Assembly (NCBI GenBank): GCA_905250025.1
Contig: CAJNOJ010000114.1
Coordinates: 62,001-126,000, forward strand
Length of the DNA stretch: 64,000 nucleotides
Source of the DNA: Adineta ricciae
Taxonomy: Eukaryota > Rotifera > Eurotatoria > Adinetida > Adinetidae
Direction of reading: 5' to 3'
Shown: positions 1-11,629 of the stretch, piece after piece
How the letters are laid out: the number at the start of each line of letters is the position of its first letter
Numbering within the stretch: position 1 is the first letter of the stretch
The notes under the pieces: model-generated
Database searches by the model: none
What the model saw: only the letters and a program-made list of their open reading frames with translations
What the model was told of the DNA's origin: nothing
Position numbers and translations under genes: made by a program

Positions 1-2
1 CA

Positions 3-176
3 CATCGACAAAGGAGAGATTTGTTGGATGAGCTGGTGAGATATCGTTTGGATTTATATCATTCGGGAGTGGCCAGATATTCCATTGATAGCCGATTTTT
101 GATTGTTGAAGTTCAGTTTTCGAATAATAGTCATACGCGATACTGTCGTGATGGTAAACTGAATAATCCTTGCTGA
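3..176 (+). CDS. 3' end of an unidentified gene, cut by the window edge
   Basis: An open frame enters from the left edge and ends at TGA 174-176, giving 57 residues with ordinary amino-acid composition and no stops. It includes DLLDELVRYRLDLYHSG and ends NNSHTRYCRDGKLNNPC. Two cysteines near the C-terminus suggest a secreted or extracellular domain, but I recognise no family. It could be a last exon or a decayed fragment. No start can be given. Confidence 0.4.
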   Translation, partial: HRQRRDLLDELVRYRLDLYHSGVARYSIDSRFLIVEVQFSNNSHTRYCRDGKLNNPC

Positions 177-1250
177 TGGGACTCTCCAATTCGTTCGGTA
201 GACCTAAACACACATTGACAAGTTTACAGAAACTTCACTTTAATCAATTTACGAACCAAGGTTGAAGACTTTGAAAAGAATGATAACGACGATGAGTAGA
301 TAGAAAATGCGTAAAGTATAACGACTAACCATTCAAATGATTTAAAGATTTGCTTCCACGCTGAACATCTTACATATCACATGGATGAAGAACCAGGATG
401 TGAGAATGAACATTTCTACGCCTTTTTTACATAAGAGCAAAAGAAGTCGTAAGAAACCGGCTTATGAGTGATGTTGCTACTCGTTTATTCTTAACGTTTC
501 CTCAGATGACTAGTCTTACAATTTCCATTGGAGTACAGAAAAGAAATTTCTTTGATCATTAGTCGACGATGGCTCGGCAACAGAACATAGTGAAACTGGA
601 AGTCTCGTCTTAAATTTTATCTCTGTTACACTTTTTTTAATATAGAATATACAAATGCATTATAGCGCAACCGGCAGTTGATGTCATCGCCAGTTTCCGC
701 TCAGTAAATTAACACCAAGACGCTTGTTTTACGTTAACACTTCAAAGAAAGAAAGAAAAAAAAAGGGAACTGAATGATGCATAGTAATCTTTGATGACTT
801 TCTTTTTTTGAAGACAAAAAAATTAGTATTGCACTAGTTTTGATCTTTATTGTGCATCCATCGACAATACCAAATTCAACAGTGAACAGTCGACTCAAAC
901 AAAGCACATACAGTCGTTCTCCACCAACGATTTTCACAAAAATTCAGTAGACATTGTTCATATGAACTGAATATGAGCAAATAGATGCTAAACACATAGA
1001 TTTTGACATGCTGCGTCGAATTGTCAAACAGAATCAATATGTATGAGAAAATAATCGACACAAAGTATGACATCAAAACGGTCGATAGATAAAATAAGAG
1101 AAAAGGCAAAGTTTAGTTCATCAGTAAAAGCCATTATTTGGAAACGGTTCATGATTTTGGGTTATAGAATGAAAGATATATTTGTTAATTATCTTTATCC
1201 GTCAAAAAAAAGGAAGCTTAGGTACACTTTATCTCGGGATAATAAAAATT
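177..1250. other. Intergenic, nothing recognised
   Basis: AT-rich sequence with only short frames on both strands that show no motif. It may include 5' remnants of the receptor pseudogene that follows. Confidence 0.5.
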
Positions 1251-2735
1251 GATGCATCGTTAACAACCGACCACATTTACAAAATAATTTTCCTACCTAT
1301 ATTAATTTGTTCTGCTTTATTTTACATGACAGACGCGCATTATCTCATGTATCATTCGAGCGAGGCACACATTCTCCCACTTGCCTATGATTGTCTCTAT
1401 GCTGTTTGGGACATGGATGAAACGTTAACCAGCACTCACGCACCCTATATTCACAACTACTATCTCATTCCCTACTGTCGAAGACCAGATCGACATCAAC
1501 AACAATCGACATATGCGAGTAATCAACATTCTGCCGTAGAATTCATACAACATGGAGTTACTGCTGAACATCTACTCAGTTGGTCCTTTACCAGTTGATA
1601 TTACCGAAGAATACAAGATCAACAATGTAAGTCTTCTCTACAACTGCACATTACCATGGTTTGGCAGCGAATGTCAATATAAGTTTCCATATGATCCATC
1701 GATCACATTCAGTGAGATTGTTTATGAGTCGTTTGATCAATGATCAAGTTCATTCTCAAGCACCGGAGTATGTTATGGCTTTATTGAAAGCTGCAACAAT
1801 GAATCGTGGCCCTCATGCTTGGATTGGCGTGAAATTTGTGATGAGAAAGTCGATTGTCTTGATGGTGAAGAGCTAGAATGGAATGAGTGCAACGAAAATG
1901 AATATCGATGTCATAATGGTCAATGTATTCCGATGGAGTTTGCATGGGAAAGTCTTAGTAGTGTGGATTGTTTAGATGGAAGTGATGAACACGACGATGT
2001 TCAGCGAGAATTCAATTTGAATCCAGTGTCATACAATCCCAATTGTGTAAACTTGTCAATATTTCGATGTGAAGAACGAACTCCACGATATCCTCGACAG
2101 TTTGTATGTGGTGGTGGTGGTGGTGAATATAATGATATGCAATACACATAAAAAAATACTTCATGAACAATATTTTCAAAACAACTAGAAATGTCCAACA
2201 GTGTCGATTTGTGTTTGTCAAGACTGTTTCTATAGTGGAAAGTGTGGAATGTCAACGCAAAGATATCTTCTCCCACTTGATCCAATCATCAGCTATCACA
2301 TCTAACCCAATATTTCCTTTTCTTCTCAGCCTTTAATCATCGAAGTCACCATGGCATTTACACTAACACATGGCAACAATTGAGAACAGAGATTATCTCT
2401 TGTTTAGCTGCAAGTCTATCGACATGATTCTTAAGTCATTGTTAGTATCGAATGAGTGGATCATTGCTTGTGTTGCCATCGAGAGAACAGTTAGCACAAT
2501 GACAGGCCCAAAATTCGACAAAAGAAGAAGCAGACAACTAGCACGATGGGTCATTGCAGCCGTGATTGTTTTAACACTACTTTCACATGTTCACGATCCA
2601 TACTATCGGCGGCTGATCACCGATGTGGATGAGAATGATCAGAGAATCTGGTGTTTTGCTGATTACCCGCCAATAGTTCATACCTACAACTATCTCGTCA
2701 ACCTCGTTCACTTTCTTGATCCTCTGAGCATCTGA
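1251..2735 (+). pseudogene. Decayed LDLa-domain 7TM receptor
   Basis: Pieces of one receptor lie in order but in different frames. First is an ectodomain stretch ending VTAEHLLSWS, then after a frame change near 1590 the segment YNCTLPWFGSECQYKF. An in-frame TGA sits at 1741-1743. Beyond it are two LDL-receptor class A-like cysteine modules (CLDWREICDEKVDCLDGEE and CHNGQCIP...DCLDGSDE). After 2150 the frame is lost; the first two membrane helices are largely missing. A TM3-TM4 stretch (NEWIIACVAIERTV, then FDKRRSRQLARWVIAAVIV) is open at 2370-2735. The architecture matches the LDLa-rhodopsin-type receptors common in bdelloids, from memory of the family. The frameshifts, stop and missing helices make it a pseudogene. 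It ends 10 bp before an N join. Confidence 0.75.
2109..2125 (+). repeat. (TGG)n microsatellite in the receptor pseudogene
   Basis: About five TGG units encode a run of glycines where intact relatives carry a single CGDG-type motif, consistent with slippage in a gene no longer under selection. Confidence 0.7.
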
Positions 2736-2745
2736 AAGAGCAATT

Positions 2746-2746
2746 N
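2746..2746. other. Assembly join (single N)
   Basis: The receptor pseudogene lies on the left. On the right an FG-GAP coding frame is already open at the first base. The two sides need not be adjacent in the genome. Confidence 0.85.
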
Positions 2747-5304
2747 TGGCTAATTCAGCCACGAATAGTATTGGCGTCTTCTTTGGCTTTGGAAATGGAA
2801 GTTTCACCACAGCGCAGTTCTATTCAACCGGGTTAAGTTCTGGTTCGATCTGGATCAGTATCGCTGATCTTAATAACGACAACTTACTCGATTTAGCAGT
2901 GGCTAATCCGTTCGGTAACAACGTCGGTGTGTTTCTCGGAGATCATCACGGAAATTTTACGAATCAATGGACTTATGCCACTGGTCCTGACTCCAAGCCG
3001 TATTCGCTCACCATTGGCGATTACAATCGAGATGGTCGATTAGATCTGGCTACGGCTAATTTTGGTTCAAATAGCATTGCTATCTTACTTGGCCATCCAG
3101 CACAAGATTCTTCGCGTAATCGAACACCGATTTTATTAGGAAACTACTATGCAAATTTTCAAAGTGAAACCAGTTATTCAACAGGCTCTAGTCCTCGTCC
3201 ATATTCGTTTGCCATTGGCGACCTGAATAATGATACACAAATGGATATTGTTGTTGCTAATTCAGGAGGAGAAAATCTCGGCATAGCTCTGGGCCATGAC
3301 AACGGTTATTTTACTTCAGCAAGTCCCTTTCCCATTGGCACAGGTTCTAATCCAGGCCATGTTATTATCAATGATTTTAATGGAGACAATGAGTTGGATG
3401 TTGCTCTCACCGATGGCAACAACAATAGTGTTGTAGTACTGTTAGGTAATGGAAACGCTACATTTCCGACAAAGCTCACATATACGCTCGATACCAATTC
3501 GAACCCAACTGCTCTTGCTGTTGGTTACGTAAATGAAGACATCTATTTAGACTTAATTGTTGCAAATGAGAATCAAGGTACGGTTGGCATATTCTACGGA
3601 CTTAAATATACACGATTTACATGGCAAACTCCATGTGATGCCGGAAAAGATTCTAGTCCAGATGGATTAGCTATCGGAGATTTTAACAACGATGGTTATT
3701 TAGATTTAACGGTCTCACTTTACTATGCAGGAAAAATCGGCGTGTTTCTCGGCTACGGCAATGGCTCGTTTTCACCAGTTCGTACCTATTCTGAAATACT
3801 CCATTCACAGCCGCGAGCTGTTACGGTCGGTGATGTCAATAATGATCAACGATTGGATATTATAGAAGTAAAGCGTGGTCTTAATAGTATTGCGATCGTC
3901 TTAGGCTATGGCAATGGAAGTTTTGCTGATCCAGTTCTGTTTTCAAGCGGTACTGATTCTCGTCCACGTTCAGTTGCTGCTGGCGATTTTAATCAAGATG
4001 ATTGTCTCGATGTGACTGTTGCTAACTACGGCACAAATACTGTTGGCGTCTTCTTTGGATATTGCAATGGAACATACGATCCCGTCCTACAATTAGATAC
4101 CGGCAAAAGTTCACGTCCTAATTCAGTTACACTTTTTGACGTGAACAAAGATTCTTATCCAGATATTATTGTTGCGAATAGAGGTATCGATCAAGTTCGC
4201 ATATTTTTTAGCAACGGTAATAAAAGTTTTACCGATCAGTTGATTCTATCTACTGGCGATGCTTCGTCTCCTGTTCATGCGATTGCTCGAGATTTTGACA
4301 ATGATGTCAAAGTTGATCTGGCCGTTGGAAATTATGGTACATACACAATTGTTATCTTCTATGGATTTCACAATGGCAGTTTCAATCATATTCGTACATT
4401 TTCAACTGGGAGTAATCTTCATCCCGAGCAATTGAACGTCGGTGACTTTAATAATGACAATCAGTTGGATATAATTGTCATTGACTCGAATAGTATATAC
4501 ATGGGTGTCTTTTTTGGTTATGCAGATGGAACATTTGCCAGTATATCATTGATACCTGTCGAACAAACTGCAGCTATTCCAGGTTTCGTTGCTCTTGGTG
4601 ACTTCAATAACGATGATTATTTAGATATTGGTTTGGCTGAGTACGGTAATAATTATGTTCAAATTTATCTTGCTAATGGTACGAAACCATTCACCGGACA
4701 AACAACATCCTACAATGTCGGTGAAAATTCTCTTCCGAGTGCATTGGCTGTCGCAGACTTTAATAATGATAGTTACTTAGATATTGCCACTGCCAATCGT
4801 GGTTCGAATAGTATTGGTGTATTCTTAGGCTATGGGAAACGCTTATTTTCAAACGTAACGCTCTACTCCACCGGAAATGATTCATATCCAGCATCTCTAG
4901 TTACCGGCGATTTTAATAATGATTCGATTATCGATATTATTGTGGCTAATACAATGAGCGATACGATTGTTATATTTCTTGGTGTAGGAAATGGTGAATT
5001 TGTTCTTTCACTGAGTTATGGAATGGGTGAGAATGCGAAGCCAGTCTGTCTAGCTGTCGGTGATTTCAATCGAGATTTGAAAAAAGATCTTGCGGTAGTT
5101 AACTACGGTGCAAACAACGTTGCTCTTCTTCTTGGTACAAACAACGGACGTTTTGTTAATCTAACATGGTATCCACTCGGTTATGATTCTCGACCGAATT
5201 GGGTTGCTTTTAAAGATCTAAATAATGACGGATGGGAAGATATTGCTGTCGTTACTTACTACGAAGGACTTATCAAGGTTCTTTTTAATCATTGTCCGAA
5301 CTGA
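2747..5304 (+). CDS. FG-GAP/VCBS repeat protein, 5' end missing
   Basis: One uninterrupted frame of about 850 codons runs from the N join to TGA near 5304. It contains 16 repeats of roughly 48-55 residues, each with a calcium-binding-like loop of the form D-x-N-x-D-x-x-x-D (DYNRDGRLDL, DFNNDGYLDL, DFNNDSYLDI). Each loop is followed by a strand such as GVFLGYGNGSF. FG-GAP repeats build beta-propellers in integrin alpha chains and related secreted adhesion proteins; 16 would make more than two seven-bladed propellers. Many NxS/T sites fit an extracellular product. No signal peptide is visible because the start is lost at N; an in-frame ATG at 2899 lies inside a repeat and is not the true start. 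Two further FG-GAP genes at 24.7 and 34.3 kb have a PAN-like module before the repeats, so this one may too. Confidence 0.85.
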
Positions 5305-6145
5305 ACAAATACGATATTTAGTTTTTATCGTTTTTTGTTTCGTCATATTTTATTTCAAATAGAGAATATATTCACGTAATACACTCAATCAAAAAGATTT
5401 ACACGCACATATTTGTTGAGAGTAAGACAAGATAAGCATGTATTCTTTAAAGTTTCTCTTCATAGACCCGCGTCCATCGTCTTAAATGCATTTTAACAGT
5501 ATACAAGTTTTTGCACGTACCGTTGACATATTCTGTGATTGATGCGCGGCACTATTTGTCGCTCTTTGTGTGTGATTCTTCGATTTTATTTATACATTAG
5601 GGGTTATCGCTCTTTTGTCGTCACATTTCTTTTTCTCTTTCTTTCATTTTTTCCTTTCTTTCTTTTCTCTCTCTCACCAGTTGATATTACTAATTAGTTA
5701 TTACGTATCACCAACGTCATATATATTCTTTTTTTCTTCCTTTTATCTAACGAAGCCTTTTTCTCTTTCTACTCAGTGTACATGGTACACGCGCGATGGA
5801 AATAGATCTATCCCATAAAAATATCGAGTTGTATAGATTTACAATGCGAAGTTATATCTACATTTAAACATAAAATAGTCAGGAGAAATCATAAGAAATG
5901 ATAAGAGATTTTATGACAGTGTGGAGTGCACATAAATGATTAGTAAGTCGTAATTCAATTTCAATCCATATGACCTTTTTATCATGCTTTGCAGCGTATG
6001 CGTAATCAAGTGCATGTATATATACGTACATCTTTTCGTTGATATATTTATAGACGATCACAACACAATAACAGGCGATTAATACTATTGGTATTACGTA
6101 TTTTTTACTGATTCATTGCACAAAACAAACGCATTCGTATTAATT
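5305..6145. other. Intergenic with a polypyrimidine tract
   Basis: AT-rich. A T/C-rich stretch at about 5610-5690 makes spurious Phe/Ser-rich frames. No gene recognised. Confidence 0.5.
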
Positions 6146-6943
6146 ATGAATTCGCCCCTTCTTCGAATGGACATCGAACGCACCAATCGTGCTAATAACC
6201 TTGCAAATATGAGACAACGATTGGACAAAGAAAAACTGACTGACGATGAAGTCGACAAACTCTACGATATCGTCCAAGTTACCGACGGTCTTTTCAATCG
6301 AAATCATATTCGGTACACCATCGAAGGTGGTACTCTACTAGGTGCTGTTCGACATGGCGGTCTCATCAAACATGATAATGATGCCGACTTCGACATTCTC
6401 CAAGATGATATTCCACAAATCAAAGCACTCGCTCCTCAGTTCGCTGAATACGGTCTCGAAATCATCGATGTTCCAGGATGGGGTCTACAAGTCACTCACC
6501 AAGATAGTCCAGGTCTTGCACCCGATCTTTGGACAGATGGTGTTCGACAGTGGACTAGTAAATGGCCATTTCTTGATCTCATTGCCATTGGTTGGAATGA
6601 ACAGTTGCAACGCTATGTTCTGGCGCAAGATGTGGCTTTTCATGATTATCCTGAATACTATCTGACGAAGTCCGACTGGGAAAATGCATTCGAACGTGTT
6701 CCATTCGCTCATCTTCATCTGTGGGCGATTGGTGGTGAGAAGAATCGTCGAGCATATCTGGATCGTCACTACAAGAACTGGAATCGAATGATCGAAATGA
6801 ACATGGATCATCGTTCGAACCATTATTTTGAAGTAGAAATCGTATGTCCACTGTCAGAAGAAGACTTGGGATATCGAGCGCGAAGTAAGAAGGCAACGAC
6901 GTTGAAGAAGCCTTGGACAGAAGAAAACGGAAAGAATTACTGA
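6146..6943 (+). CDS. LicD-like nucleotidyltransferase-fold protein, copy 1
   Basis: Single-exon frame of 265 aa from ATG 6146. That ATG aligns with the start of the second copy at 11630; another in-frame ATG lies 30 bp upstream. The core GGTLLGAVRHGG (residues 61-72) followed by DNDADFDI (77-84) is the signature of the LicD/fukutin-related family, which transfers phosphorylated groups onto glycans; the acidic cluster is expected to bind the metal and nucleotide. A C-terminal WAIGGEKNRRAYLDRHYKNW segment also fits that family. No signal peptide or membrane helix is seen, so a cytosolic location is inferred. The true substrate cannot be told from sequence. From about residue 24 onward the protein is identical to copy 2. 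Confidence 0.8.
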   Translation: MNSPLLRMDIERTNRANNLANMRQRLDKEKLTDDEVDKLYDIVQVTDGLFNRNHIRYTIEGGTLLGAVRHGGLIKHDNDADFDILQDDIPQIKALAPQFAEYGLEIIDVPGWGLQVTHQDSPGLAPDLWTDGVRQWTSKWPFLDLIAIGWNEQLQRYVLAQDVAFHDYPEYYLTKSDWENAFERVPFAHLHLWAIGGEKNRRAYLDRHYKNWNRMIEMNMDHRSNHYFEVEIVCPLSEEDLGYRARSKKATTLKKPWTEENGKNY

Positions 6944-7229
6944 TGTTTTTTTTGACATTGTGCTGTTTAAATAATTTTTATAGATGGCGTGAGTTTCACA
7001 TGTGAATAGAATGAAGATAGTTGTAATTGCCAATCAAAATATTTTTCAAATAAATTCAGCAGAAAAGAAATAAGAATAGGATATCTTTAGACTTCGAATT
7101 ATCACATAAAAATTAGAACTTAATTTGACAGCACATTTCTGATTGGATAGAACTAGTTCTACGTCTAGATATAAGAATAAGTATCTCGTCTATTATTTTT
7201 ATTGATGTCAGATTGTTCTATGCGAAAGT

Positions 7230-8033
7230 ATGTCGACGTTATTATCATCGCCTCATGATTTATCCTTATTGAGTTGGAATATTCTGGCTCCATGTTGGGT
7301 ACCACGAGAATGGTATCCTTCTACATATGATTTAGCTGCTGATGAACGAACTCGTTTACCATTAATTGTCGATCATATTCGTTCACTGAATCGTGATATT
7401 GTCATGCTTCAAGAAGCACAAGAAGATCAATTAGATTTATTCAAACAGAAATTAAGTGATATCTACTCATTCGAGTTCATTTCGAATAATCCAACAGCAA
7501 GCAATAAAGCAAATGGACTCCTCACTTTAATTCGCAAGGAATATTCTTATGCACCGGAAGTGAAAATTATTAGTGGCATACTTGATTTAGAACGAGGTGA
7601 TGCTATTCAAATCATAACTATTTCGTCGAAAAATCTTGTTTTACTTAACCTTCATCTCGATTACCATCATCGCGCTGAACAATCCCGAATGATTCGTAAT
7701 CGATGTACTGCTCTACTTGGCAATGAACAACCGATATCTCTTATGGCCGGTGATTTGAATGCTGAAATCAAAGATCATTATGAATTCGAATGGATTGATT
7801 ACGAGAATGCTATACATGAAACATCCAAATATGCGTGTGTTCCTACATATTATTCTGATCCAAAATATATCTGGGTGAATATGGACATTGATCATATTGT
7901 CTATGATCCTACTCGACTTGAAGCAATCGATCATGGCAAAGCTTGGGATACACCGGATCACACACTCGAACAATCGTTGAAAACGTTTGGTAGTGATCAT
8001 ATTTATATTTGGGCGACATTTCGTTTTCGTTGA
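7230..8033 (+). CDS. Endonuclease/exonuclease/phosphatase (EEP) family protein
   Basis: A complete 267-aa single exon. The EEP-fold motifs occur in order: SWNILAPCW (15-23), IVMLQEAQED near 58-67 with the metal-binding Glu, NLHLDYHH near 139-146, GDLNAE (174-179), DIDHIVYD near 215-222 and the catalytic SDHIYIWATF near the C-terminus. The N-terminal WNILAP resembles the CCR4/nocturnin/Angel type of deadenylase or phosphodiesterase, but the protein is short and has no LRR extension. Its substrate (RNA tail, 2'-phosphate or phosphoinositide) cannot be assigned. It lies between the two LicD-like genes and reads the same way. Confidence 0.85.
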   Translation: MSTLLSSPHDLSLLSWNILAPCWVPREWYPSTYDLAADERTRLPLIVDHIRSLNRDIVMLQEAQEDQLDLFKQKLSDIYSFEFISNNPTASNKANGLLTLIRKEYSYAPEVKIISGILDLERGDAIQIITISSKNLVLLNLHLDYHHRAEQSRMIRNRCTALLGNEQPISLMAGDLNAEIKDHYEFEWIDYENAIHETSKYACVPTYYSDPKYIWVNMDIDHIVYDPTRLEAIDHGKAWDTPDHTLEQSLKTFGSDHIYIWATFRFR

Positions 8034-8185
8034 ATTCGTATTTGATCTTTGGAACTTTTTATTTGGTCATGACAAAGTAAAATCTCTCGAATAAACAGTC
8101 GTCTGTTTTCATATTACATAAAATCAGATATATTTGTTTGGTCAGTTTCTATCTGGATGTTTTATTTTAACTTTTCCATTCTCAT

Positions 8186-9492
8186 TTATATGAAACTTTT
8201 GTTTTTCATACGTCTGAAATTTCTCGAAGTGAAACGTCCGATGCGACCTAGTTTCAAGTGTTTATCCAAAAAACCTTTATTTTCCAGGACGACTAAGAGC
8301 CATTCTACTAATTTTTCATCAACTAATGATTCCATAACGCCATTGATAAGTTCGTTAACACCGCTTACAGATTTTTCACCGTCATCGGTTTTAAATCGTT
8401 GGCTATTGATAGCAATAGTCAAACCAATGTTAGCACAAAACTTTACGCCGTTGTCTTCTCTTGGTAAATCAGTAATATATCTTGGTAATAGTTTATCATA
8501 GTTATATCTAAAACAGCTTTTCGACTGCTTATGTCACCTGCGTACATATATGTACAAACCAAAGCACAAAATATATGCTTTTTCATGCATAAATGTAGAA
8601 GCCACTGTAGCTGTTCAAGTCTCACGAATGAACTTGGTGCTGCACAGAATATCATACAAAGAGGCTTCGAGTTAGGCTTTTGCAGAATATCTTCTACTTT
8701 CGCTTGAATTTTTGTGTCTGACCAGGTCTCAAATCCTGGTGTATCTCAAAAGTTGTACTGATAATTGATTTTTTTTATCCAGTATCCAATTGTCCTTTTG
8801 TAGTATGACAAGTGATGTCTGACGTGATAGAAGCAAGACCAGCACCAGTTCTACAAACTTCTCGTCCGCATATGTCGTTAATTAATGTGCTTTTTCCAGC
8901 CCTTGGTGGACCACATACAACAATATTCATATCTTTTCTCAAATCATGAAATATGTTATCGGCCTCTGCAATTATGGAATGTACGTCAGGTTCTACAAAC
9001 TCAACAGAATTAGGATGATCAGTAACAAGCGGAGGTGCGCGTCCATTTTTAATTATCCCTGATTCGTTCACAGTGTATGATGGTTGCCTTCCATCCCGTG
9101 CAGTCCGTGAAGAATGCTTGATTATTCTCACAAGTTGGTGTCTAAAATAAACAAAATATTACATCATATTTTTGTCTTAGACTTTTTTAGTAAGAGAATA
9201 TGAATGTAAACAATGAGTAATAACAAACGAAATAATCTACCTTATTACTTTCTTCGCGATGTGGTTTATTACTGGAAGCAGCTGTGTTTTGTGGTTTTAG
9301 TGGTATTTTGTTGTTAGAATTCGGGGATTTAATGCAATCACTGCAACAGATCTACAACAAAAGGAGGCGTCAAAATTTATTTTTCAAAGAGCATTTCGTG
9401 ATAAAACCTACATTATTCTCAATAACTTTAGGTTTAACCGAGCAATCAATGTCTTTAGTGCATATTGTACATTTGAACTGTTGAGATGTCAT
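8186..9492 (-). pseudogene. P-loop GTPase (dynamin/AIG-like G domain), inactivated
   Basis: Read right to left. A first exon starts at ATG 9492 (MTSQQFKCTICTKDI, zinc-finger-like cysteines) and ends at 9412. A 60-bp intron follows (9352-9411), then exon 9241-9351, a probable intron 9142-9240 and the G domain. The Walker A motif GPPRAGKST is intact near 8880-8915. The frame then stops after KGQLDTG. The G3 motif DTPGFE is preceded by an in-frame TGA where relatives would have a Trp codon. A further frameshift near 8480-8500 separates CMIFCAAPSSF from the C-terminal part ending RRMKNKSFI. Exons 2 and 3 also do not join in phase. The cellular role of the parent family is not known to me beyond GTP binding. 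Confidence 0.7.
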
Positions 9493-10605
9493 GTTTTGAA
9501 CTAAAAGAATAGAATATCTCACTTTTTATAATTTTGAATAAAAAACAAGTCACCGTGAAGTATTAAAGGTGTGTAATGGAAGAGAAAGAGAACAGAATAT
9601 CTTTATCTGACAAAGAGGAATTGCAAAAAAAACCTTTTTCATCATAACAGTTTTGCACATAAACATCAAACAACTCTTTGTAATGCTGACTCTTGAAATA
9701 TTAGTTTACATCCTTCTGAGATATTTTTTCCTATAATATCTAAGATGCCTGAGGGTGCGTGTGAAAATTTTTTATGATTGGAATCGATAGAACTCGTCGA
9801 GTTTGATCTGGAACCGGTGTTAAAATCGCGATCGGTGGTTGTAAAACGAATCCGCTCCGGTTTTTATCTAGTTTTGGGTGTTTTTTCAGATTTTTTTAGG
9901 TTTCAGGAGTGAAGAAAGCACGTTTCTGGAACCGATAGAGCATATCAAGTTGTGGTTGGAACCTACGCTGAAACGAATCCGCTCAAGAAAATGTCGAATC
10001 CTGCCCGAAGGTACCCTACGTGTATTATCTACCTTATGTAAAAAATCAACGTGTCTTATGTATATATATATGAGTGTGTGGACAGCAAAGGGTAGAATAA
10101 AACATCGAGAAGATAACACAAATCGAGGCTATACAAAGCGAGCTCACTTGCTTCTGGGCGGCTGCGTAACGTTCATGAGTGTCGAGAAAATTTTTGAAAA
10201 CAATCAAAAATCGCAAAGATTTGAGTCTAGTGAATACACTGGTTGACCCATGCAAAGATGAGAAGGAGTATCAGGTGAGGCGATGTCGCCCTAATATACC
10301 TTCGTTGAGAAGAAAAAAATGAGATCACGAAGAGAAAGAAATATGAAATCATACTGGAAAAAAAGCAAAAAATGAAAACAACTAGTAGTAACAAAAAAGT
10401 TGAATAAAACAGAAGCTGCTACTTTTTCTTCCGTCAATGTCGTTGCATTTACACCGGCATTGATGGTGGTTTCGATCAGACTATTGTTAGCGACACATAC
10501 GAAGTAAAATGCTACCATTCTCCAAATGGTAATGTTACGTTGCGAAGCAAAGCCCTGGCTGTTCTTCATATTTTGATGGATGATGCGGTTGAGGAACAGC
10601 AATGA
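9493..10605. other. Intergenic, nothing recognised
   Basis: AT-rich with no motif-bearing frame on either strand. Confidence 0.45.
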
Positions 10606-10860
10606 TCAATGCAGTTTTGCTTCTTTGGTTATCATTGAATTTACGACGTATATTGAAGTATCATTCTGCTTGAGAATTGAATTGATTTGACTAATGATGA
10701 ACTGACGATCGATACTTTCGAAAACTAGCGCATATTCTATCGCGCTGAGATGTTGGATTGACTGGTAGGTGGAAATCCATAACAACGACTTGCCGTACAC
10801 ATTTTGATGATTTAATAGGTCGTAATCTACCAGCGGCTTTTTGTCGGCGTGGATTGTGTT
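10606..10860 (-). CDS. Short open frame, possible gene remnant, unidentified
   Basis: An open frame of about 85 codons with balanced composition (YGKSLLWISTYQSIQHL, later FIISQINSILKQND) ends at 10606. There is no ATG near its left limit, so it is at best an internal or terminal exon. No family recognised. It may be a chance frame. Confidence 0.25.
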   Translation of the reverse strand, partial: NTIHADKKPLVDYDLLNHQNVYGKSLLWISTYQSIQHLSAIEYALVFESIDRQFIISQINSILKQNDTSIYVVNSMITKEAKLH

Positions 10861-11629
10861 GAATACATGGAATCATCATTATCTGTATACTTGCACATCG
10901 TCGACTAAAAACAGCTCTCCTTGATTTTTATGTATTGTTTTATTTCTTTCAAATTGAGTGCAACTGTTTGAAAAGCAACCTGAACAAACACATCTACAAA
11001 AAAACGAGTACGCACACTTTTATTTCACTAAAAGAGAATGAAAATTTAAACAAAACGAACAATCGTCTGAAGCACTGCATCCATCAGATGGTAAATTATC
11101 TTCTTTTGCAGTATATTCTGCCATAATAACTAAGATGATTATCCATTTCAGTAGTGAATACGAATCAGAACGAAATACCTTCACCCACCCTGTCGCGATG
11201 GAACATAGATTAATTCGCGTATTACAGAAAGGCTCTTCAAGTGCAGACAACGGCAAATATGGAGTCTATGTGTCTATTTTTGTACACGAATAAAATAACA
11301 GTTGATTACGTAAATGGCAACATTTTCCCATAGACACGTTATTTACAATAGAACGAACAGGTTTTCAATCCCTAGATGGCATTTGAAAATGTACTGAAGT
11401 CTTCACTATTATATATACATGTTCATAGTATGAATTCAATACTTAGATGGTGTTAGAAGATGATATGCGTCTTCCTTCACATAGTTACATGTTTTTTTTT
11501 CATTCGTCCCTCCTTCTCTTTGTATTTAATAGGTCATTACTCACAGATAGTATTCGATTGAAGCTATGATTATTACACACTTCTTACTGATTTAGAACAA
11601 AACAAAAAACATACTTATTCTCAACCATC
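10861..11629. other. Intergenic, nothing recognised
   Basis: AT-rich upstream region of the second LicD-like gene. It does not resemble the DNA upstream of the first copy. Confidence 0.45.

Noticed and set aside
5615..5818. Phe/Ser-rich 67-codon frame
   Set aside because: Arises from a T/C-rich tract; low complexity with no gene-like features.
6342..6896. Frames overlapping the first LicD-like gene on both strands
   Set aside because: They recur identically in the second copy only because the coding DNA is identical; the main frame carries the family motifs.
9878..10255. Overlapping frames of 69-122 codons on both strands
   Set aside because: No motif, and they overlap each other; they look like chance.
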